Shown here: positions 4,254 through 7,866 of the stretch, piece after piece
Numbering within the stretch: the first letter of the stretch is position 1
Layout: the number at the start of each line of letters is the position of its first letter
Source: Thermoleophilia bacterium
Lineage (GTDB): Bacteria; Actinomycetota; Thermoleophilia; Gaiellales; Gaiellaceae
Length of the DNA stretch: 7,866 nt
Assembly: GCA_013362295.1 (NCBI GenBank)
Contig: JABFWJ010000264.1
Span: 1 to 7,866 of the forward strand
Direction of reading: 5' to 3'
Notes under the pieces: model-generated
Told to the model about the DNA's origin: nothing
Seen by the model: only the letters and a program-made list of their open reading frames with translations
Databases searched by the model: none
Made by a program: the position numbers and the translations under genes

Positions 4254-6140
4254 TCAGCCGACGACGAGCGTCGCGACCATGCCGGCGCTCTTGTGGCCGA
4301 GCTCGGCGCAGTAGACCGCGTACGTCCCCGCCTTCGCTCGGAACGTCACGGTGCGTGACTTGCCCGGCGCGACCTTGACGTCGACGAGGCCTTCGATGGT
4401 GAACGTGTGCGGGAGCTTTCCGGCGTTCGTCGCCTTCAGCGTGATGGTGCCGGGCTTCGCGCTCAACTTGGACGGTTCGAACTTGAACTCGCGCAGCACG
4501 ACGTCGAGATCCGGCTTCGCTGCCGGGTTGGAGGTCGACGCCGGGCCGAGCTCGACGATCCGGGTCGCGACCAGACGCCGGGGCTTCTCCGTGCAGCGGC
4601 CGACGCTCACGCGCAGGCGGTCGCCGGGCTCGAGCGTGGGTGCGCCGGCGGACCAGCTCCGGGTCACGGTCGCCCCCGCACGGATGGCGAGCGCGAGGTG
4701 CTTTCCGGTGTAGCGGCGTCCCGCTGCCGTCGCGCGCGTCACGTGCAGCGTCAGCGACGTCCGCTGCGCTGACATGAGCTGCCCGCTGGCGCTGAACGCC
4801 GGTTGCGTCTGGCAGTGCACGAGCGCGCCGCTGCCCGCTGCGGTGGAGTGGTCATGGGTGGCAGTCCCGGGAGCGTCGGTCGTCCCTGTCATCGTCGTCC
4901 CTGTCATCGTCATCCCGGTCATCGTCGTCGAGGCGCCGGCCGTGCCTCCGCTTCCACCTGCGACGAGCGTCCCGACCATGCCGAGACCGGCGTGCCCGGA
5001 GACGGCGCAGTAGAAGCGATACGTCCCGGCCGCGAGCTGCAGCGTCACGGTCTTCGTCTCCCCGGGCGGGAGCGCGGCATTGACGCCACCGTCGCTGGGG
5101 AACGTGTGCGGGAACTGTCCAGCGTTGTGCAGAACGAGGGAGACGTTGCCCGCGTCGACGCTGAGCGTGGACGGCGCGAATGCGAAGTCGCTCACGGTGA
5201 CGCTCGTCGTCCCGGGAGCCGAGGGCGGTGCGGACGTCGTCGTCGTACCCGGCGTCGGCGTCGTACCCGGCGTCGTCGTTCCCGTCGGGGTCGTGCCGCC
5301 GCTGCCGCCGCCGCTGGTGCCGCCGACGACCGTCAGCGTTCCGCGCATGACGCTGTGGTAGGCGCAGAAGAATGTGTACGTGCCGGCACTCGCCGTGAAG
5401 GTCACGCTCTTCGTCTGCCCCGGCGCGATGACGACGTTCGCCAAGCCGCCGAGCACCGTCCACGTGTGGTCGCTCTTTCCCGTGTTCGTCACCGTGACGG
5501 TGACTTGCCCCGCGGCGAGGGTGAGAGAGGTCGGCGAAAAGAAATCGTCCCCGACCGAGATGGTTGCCGACGAGGGCGCCGCCGGCGGCGCGCCCGGAGC
5601 GGTCGTGGTGCCAACCGTCGTGGTGCCAACTGTCGTGGTGCCGTCCGTCGCCGGTCCCGGCGCGGTCACCGTGAGCGTTCCGCGCATGCCCTTGTCCGCG
5701 TCGTCACCGCACCAGAACGTGTAGCTCCCGGCTGAGAGCGTCGCGGTCAGGGTCGACGTGCCGCCGTCGCGCACGCGCTCGGGGGCTCCCCGGCCGACCC
5801 CGACGATGGCGAAGCTCTGCCATTCGTCCGTCGGGTTCTGGTAGGTGATCGACACCGTGCCTGCGCTCGCCGTCAGGCTGGCGGGGGAGCAGGCGTTTCG
5901 CTGGGTTGCGACGAGGGAAAATGTCGTCGCTGCCGTCGCACCCTCCGCCGAGGCCGTCCCATTACCGGTCAGAACGAAGGATGAGGCGGCGCCGGCCACG
6001 AGGAGCGCGGCGGCGAGCGCCGAGCGAGCGACTCCGCGGCTGCGGGAACGGCGATGAGGAGTTGGCGGCTTCAGGTCTTGACCCAGGCGGCGGGGACGAT
6101 TACGGTCGGCGCAAGGTACACGAAGTGAAGCCGACGTCAA
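4254..6140 (-). CDS. Exported multi-cupredoxin protein (four domains plus DUF5666-like domain)
   Basis: This 628-residue protein has a long basic n-region (RRSRSRG at 30-36), a hydrophobic core at about 40-57 and a likely cleavage site after ASA65, so it is exported. It contains four cupredoxin-like beta-sandwiches, small domains that usually bind type 1 copper. Domain 1 (about 72-159) has only C144 and M152. Domain 2 (about 191-272) has H225, C259, H262 and M265. Domain 3 (about 312-394) has H345, C378, H383 and M388. Domain 4 (about 545-628) has H578, C611, H616 and M621. Thr/Gly/Pro linkers join them. Residues 438-532 form a beta-rich domain resembling DUF5666 (LEPGDRLRVSVGRC). Copper binding or electron transfer is inferred. 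The only canonical start is TTG 6140; upstream the frame stops at 6192-6194. Confidence 0.9.
   Translation of the reverse strand: MTSASLRVPCADRNRPRRLGQDLKPPTPHRRSRSRGVARSALAAALLVAGAASSFVLTGNGTASAEGATAATTFSLVATQRNACSPASLTASAGTVSITYQNPTDEWQSFAIVGVGRGAPERVRDGGTSTLTATLSAGSYTFWCGDDADKGMRGTLTVTAPGPATDGTTTVGTTTVGTTTAPGAPPAAPSSATISVGDDFFSPTSLTLAAGQVTVTVTNTGKSDHTWTVLGGLANVVIAPGQTKSVTFTASAGTYTFFCAYHSVMRGTLTVVGGTSGGGSGGTTPTGTTTPGTTPTPGTTTTSAPPSAPGTTSVTVSDFAFAPSTLSVDAGNVSLVLHNAGQFPHTFPSDGGVNAALPPGETKTVTLQLAAGTYRFYCAVSGHAGLGMVGTLVAGGSGGTAGASTTMTGMTMTGTTMTGTTDAPGTATHDHSTAAGSGALVHCQTQPAFSASGQLMSAQRTSLTLHVTRATAAGRRYTGKHLALAIRAGATVTRSWSAGAPTLEPGDRLRVSVGRCTEKPRRLVATRIVELGPASTSNPAAKPDLDVVLREFKFEPSKLSAKPGTITLKATNAGKLPHTFTIEGLVDVKVAPGKSRTVTFRAKAGTYAVYCAELGHKSAGMVATLVVG
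4881..4925. repeat. 15-bp tandem repeat, 3 copies (Met-rich linker)
   Basis: Units CGTCCCTGTCATCGT at 4881-4895 and 4896-4910 are identical, and 4911-4925 differs at two bases. On the minus strand they encode the TMTGT-type linker at about residues 406-421 of the cupredoxin protein. In-frame unit-length repeats suggest growth by slippage. Confidence 0.85.
5603..5647. repeat. 15-bp tandem repeat, 3 copies (Thr-rich linker)
   Basis: The units at 5603-5617 and 5618-5632 (GTCGTGGTGCCAAC plus C or T) differ at one base, and 5633-5647 is diverged near its end. They encode the GTTTV repeats of the linker between cupredoxin domains 1 and 2, about residues 166-180. Unit length matches the other linker repeat but the sequence does not, so they arose separately. 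Confidence 0.85.
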
Positions 6141-6195
6141 GCCGTGATGTATCGACGGCTTTCCTGCGGCTCTTGCGGCAATAGAGGACGATTAG

Positions 6196-6201
6196 AGGAG
6201 G
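6196..6201 (+). promoter_or_regulatory. Ribosome binding site for the XRE gene
   Basis: AGGAGG lies 11 nt before ATG 6213. It supports this start over an in-frame ATG at 6144, which would add 23 residues of low similarity to the family and has no such site. Confidence 0.7.
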
Positions 6202-6212
6202 TTCGGCTGGTC

Positions 6213-6587
6213 ATGCGGCATGACGAGGGCACCGAGATCGGGCACCGGCTCGCACGCGCGCGCCGGGAGGCGGGGCTCACCCAGGCGGAGCTCGCGGCGC
6301 GGATCGGCGTCGCGCAGCGTTCGATTCAGGGCTACGAGTCCGGTGCGGTCACGCCCTACCGCCACCTACGGCAACTCGCCGAGGCGGTCGGCCGGCCCGC
6401 GGAGTGGTTGTTGCGGGGCGACGGCGCGTCCGCAGGCGGGCTCAGCGATTCCGAGCTTTCCAGCCGGATTGCCGATGCCCTCGAGCGTCTGGTGGAAGAG
6501 GTGAATCGGATGGCCGCGATCGCGCGGCGGCTGGAGGATCTGCATGGGCCTCCGCCAGGCGCTCCAGGCTCTGACGAGCGGCTCTGA
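6213..6587 (+). CDS. XRE-family transcriptional regulator
   Basis: This 124-residue protein has a Cro/C1-type helix-turn-helix at residues 7-67. The IGHRLARARREAGLTQAEL segment is followed by recognition-helix region VAQRSIQGYESG (33-44) and a closing PYRHLRQLAEAVGRPAEWLL segment, a typical XRE ending. Residues 78-110 (SDSELSSRIADALERLVEEV, then the MAAIARRLEDL segment) are predicted to form an amphipathic helix, probably a dimerisation coiled coil. The C-terminus is a short Gly/Pro tail. The gene is divergent from the cupredoxin gene, with only 72 bp between their starts, so it may regulate that gene or itself, though no operator is evident. The ligand and targets are unknown. Confidence 0.9.
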   Translation: MRHDEGTEIGHRLARARREAGLTQAELAARIGVAQRSIQGYESGAVTPYRHLRQLAEAVGRPAEWLLRGDGASAGGLSDSELSSRIADALERLVEEVNRMAAIARRLEDLHGPPPGAPGSDERL

Positions 6588-6783
6588 GCGCGGAGATCGC
6601 CTCCTCCAAACGGGAAAGCATGTACGTGTCCATTGCTGGTCTGTGTGTGACTTGGTCGAGGCAGCGCCGCATGCCGACCCGGATCGTTTGACCGCGCGAT
6701 CGTAGCCGTCCTCCCACGGCACCGGTCGGGGGCGCCGTCGGTGCGGACGGAAGCCCGAGACGGCTGCGGGCGTTCTCACCTTC

Positions 6784-7866
6784 GTGGACGAACGCGGCAG
6801 TCTCGGCGTGCTGCGCGGCGCTGCGCTCTACGTCGGCGCGCTGATCGGGCCCGGTTTGCTGCTCGTGCCGGCGCTCGCGGCGCAGGCGGCGGGGGCCGCT
6901 TCGATCGTCGCCTGGGGCGCGCTGCTCGTCCTCTCCGCGCCGCTTGCGATCACGTTCGCGGCGCTCGGCGTCCGTCATCCGGTCTCCGGCGGGGTATCGG
7001 CCTACGTGCGCGACGGCTTCGGCGCCGCCGCGGCGGCGGTCACCGGCGGCTGGTTCCTCGTGGCGGTTTTCCTCGGCGCGCCGGCGGTCGCGCTGATCGG
7101 CGGCTACTACGTCGCCGACCTCACCGGGTCCGGCTCCGCCGTCGCGGCCGCGGTCGGGCTCGCGATGTTCGGGACCGTGCTGACGGCGAACGCGTTCGGG
7201 CTGCGTGTCAGCACCGGCTTCCAGCTCGGCCTGTCGTCGGTCCTGATCGTGGTGATGGCAGTTGCGATCAGCGTCGCGCTCCCGTCGCGCAGCGGCGACA
7301 ACTGGCACCCGTTCGCCCCGCACGGGTGGTGGGCGGTCGGCACGGCCGCGAACATCCTCGTCTGGCTGTTCGTCGGCTGGGAGGCGGTCGCGCAGATGGC
7401 CGGCGACTTCAGGCGTCCGGAGCGCGACCTGCCGCGCGCGATGGCGCTTGCGTTCGCTCTCGTCACCGTCCTCTACGGCGCGCTCGCAGTCGCGACGATC
7501 GGTGTGAGCGTCGGCACGGACTCGCGCGTCCCGCTCGCCGACCTCGTCTCCGTCGGCTTCGGGCATGCCGGGCGCGATGCGACCGCGGTCCTCGCGGTCG
7601 CGCTCACGATGGGGACGATGAACGTCTATATGGGAGGCTCGGCCAAGCTCGCGGCTGCGCTCGCATCCGAAGGCGCACTCCCGCTCTGGCTTGCCGGCGA
7701 CGCGCACCGAACCGTGCCGCGCCGCCCGCTCGTGCTGATCGGCGCCGTCGGCGTGCTCATCCTCGGCGCGCTCGTCGCCGGGATCAGCAGCACCGACGAC
7801 CTCGTGCGCTCGACCGCGGCGTGCTTCATCGCGGTGTACGTGCTCGCGATCCTGTCGGCGCTTCGC
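6784..7866 (+). CDS. APC-superfamily amino acid permease, YjeH-like (3' partial)
   Basis: 361 codons are present, open to the window edge without a stop. The product is very hydrophobic, with repeated transmembrane segments. The first (ALYVGALIGPGLLLVPALAA) carries the GxG-type substrate-binding turn of the APC fold. Several stretches parallel the E. coli YjeH exporter of methionine and branched-chain amino acids: PVSGGVSAYV near residues 74-83, VGWEAVAQMAGDFRRPERDL near 198-217, and MNVYMGGSAKLAAAL near 280-294. Amino acid transport across the inner membrane is therefore likely, but substrate and direction are unproven. GTG 6784 is the only ATG/GTG/TTG between an in-frame TAG at 6703 and the first membrane helix region, apart from an internal GTG at 6808. 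No strong ribosome-binding site is seen. Confidence 0.9.
   Translation, partial: MDERGSLGVLRGAALYVGALIGPGLLLVPALAAQAAGAASIVAWGALLVLSAPLAITFAALGVRHPVSGGVSAYVRDGFGAAAAAVTGGWFLVAVFLGAPAVALIGGYYVADLTGSGSAVAAAVGLAMFGTVLTANAFGLRVSTGFQLGLSSVLIVVMAVAISVALPSRSGDNWHPFAPHGWWAVGTAANILVWLFVGWEAVAQMAGDFRRPERDLPRAMALAFALVTVLYGALAVATIGVSVGTDSRVPLADLVSVGFGHAGRDATAVLAVALTMGTMNVYMGGSAKLAAALASEGALPLWLAGDAHRTVPRRPLVLIGAVGVLILGALVAGISSTDDLVRSTAACFIAVYVLAILSALR

Noticed and set aside
4881..4925. Short tandem repeats considered as a CRISPR array
   Set aside because: The units are 15 bp with no spacers and encode an in-frame protein linker.
4803..5735. 310-residue plus-strand frame opposite the cupredoxin gene
   Set aside because: It is Arg/Gly-rich and antisense to a protein with recognisable copper-site domains.
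6442..7707. 421-residue minus-strand frame opposite the permease
   Set aside because: It is an Arg/Asp/Glu-rich mirror of a high-GC membrane protein gene. The plus-strand permease has clear family motifs and transmembrane segments.

Overview
The window is a high-GC bacterial segment. GC-ending codons, the protein families present and a tRNA with no encoded CCA suggest an actinobacterium, possibly of the Thermoleophilia/Solirubrobacterales type. That placement is an inference from composition and protein style.

The left half is dominated by a compact integrative element inserted in a tRNA-Arg gene. A complete tRNA-Arg with anticodon CCU lies on the minus strand at 4147-4218. The 41 bases covering its anticodon loop through its 3' end (4147-4187) recur perfectly at 212-252. 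The two copies lie 3,935 bp apart and read as the two att cores of an inserted element. Next to the intact tRNA is a tyrosine recombinase (2808-4013, minus) with a complete catalytic set. The rest of the element is a two-domain HTH protein (1017-1565, minus; possible excisionase or regulator), a small secreted protein four bases behind it (383-1012, minus), and a Fic-domain AMP-transferase (1773-2771, plus). There is no replication initiator, relaxase or phage structural gene, so this looks like a minimal integrative element with cargo. Paired CGCGACA motifs lie just inside both ends and are candidate integrase arm sites. A degenerate direct repeat of about 42 bp brackets the fic gene, and the divergent control region at 1566-1772 carries a palindrome and an inverted repeat.

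The right half is ordinary chromosome. The minus-strand gene 4254-6140 encodes a 628-residue exported protein with four cupredoxin-like domains joined by Thr/Gly/Pro linkers and one beta-rich insert resembling DUF5666. Three of the cupredoxin domains keep complete His-Cys-His-Met copper ligand sets, in two spacing classes. The first domain has lost both histidines. A divergent small XRE-type regulator (6213-6587, plus) follows. The window ends inside an APC-superfamily permease (6784-7866 and beyond, plus) resembling the YjeH methionine/branched-chain amino acid exporter group.

Far left of the element (1-211) is chromosomal flank, probably holding the 3' end of a gene I cannot identify. The integrase and HTH protein probably handle movement and its control, and fic and the secreted protein look like cargo. 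The cupredoxin, XRE and permease genes show no demonstrated link to the element.
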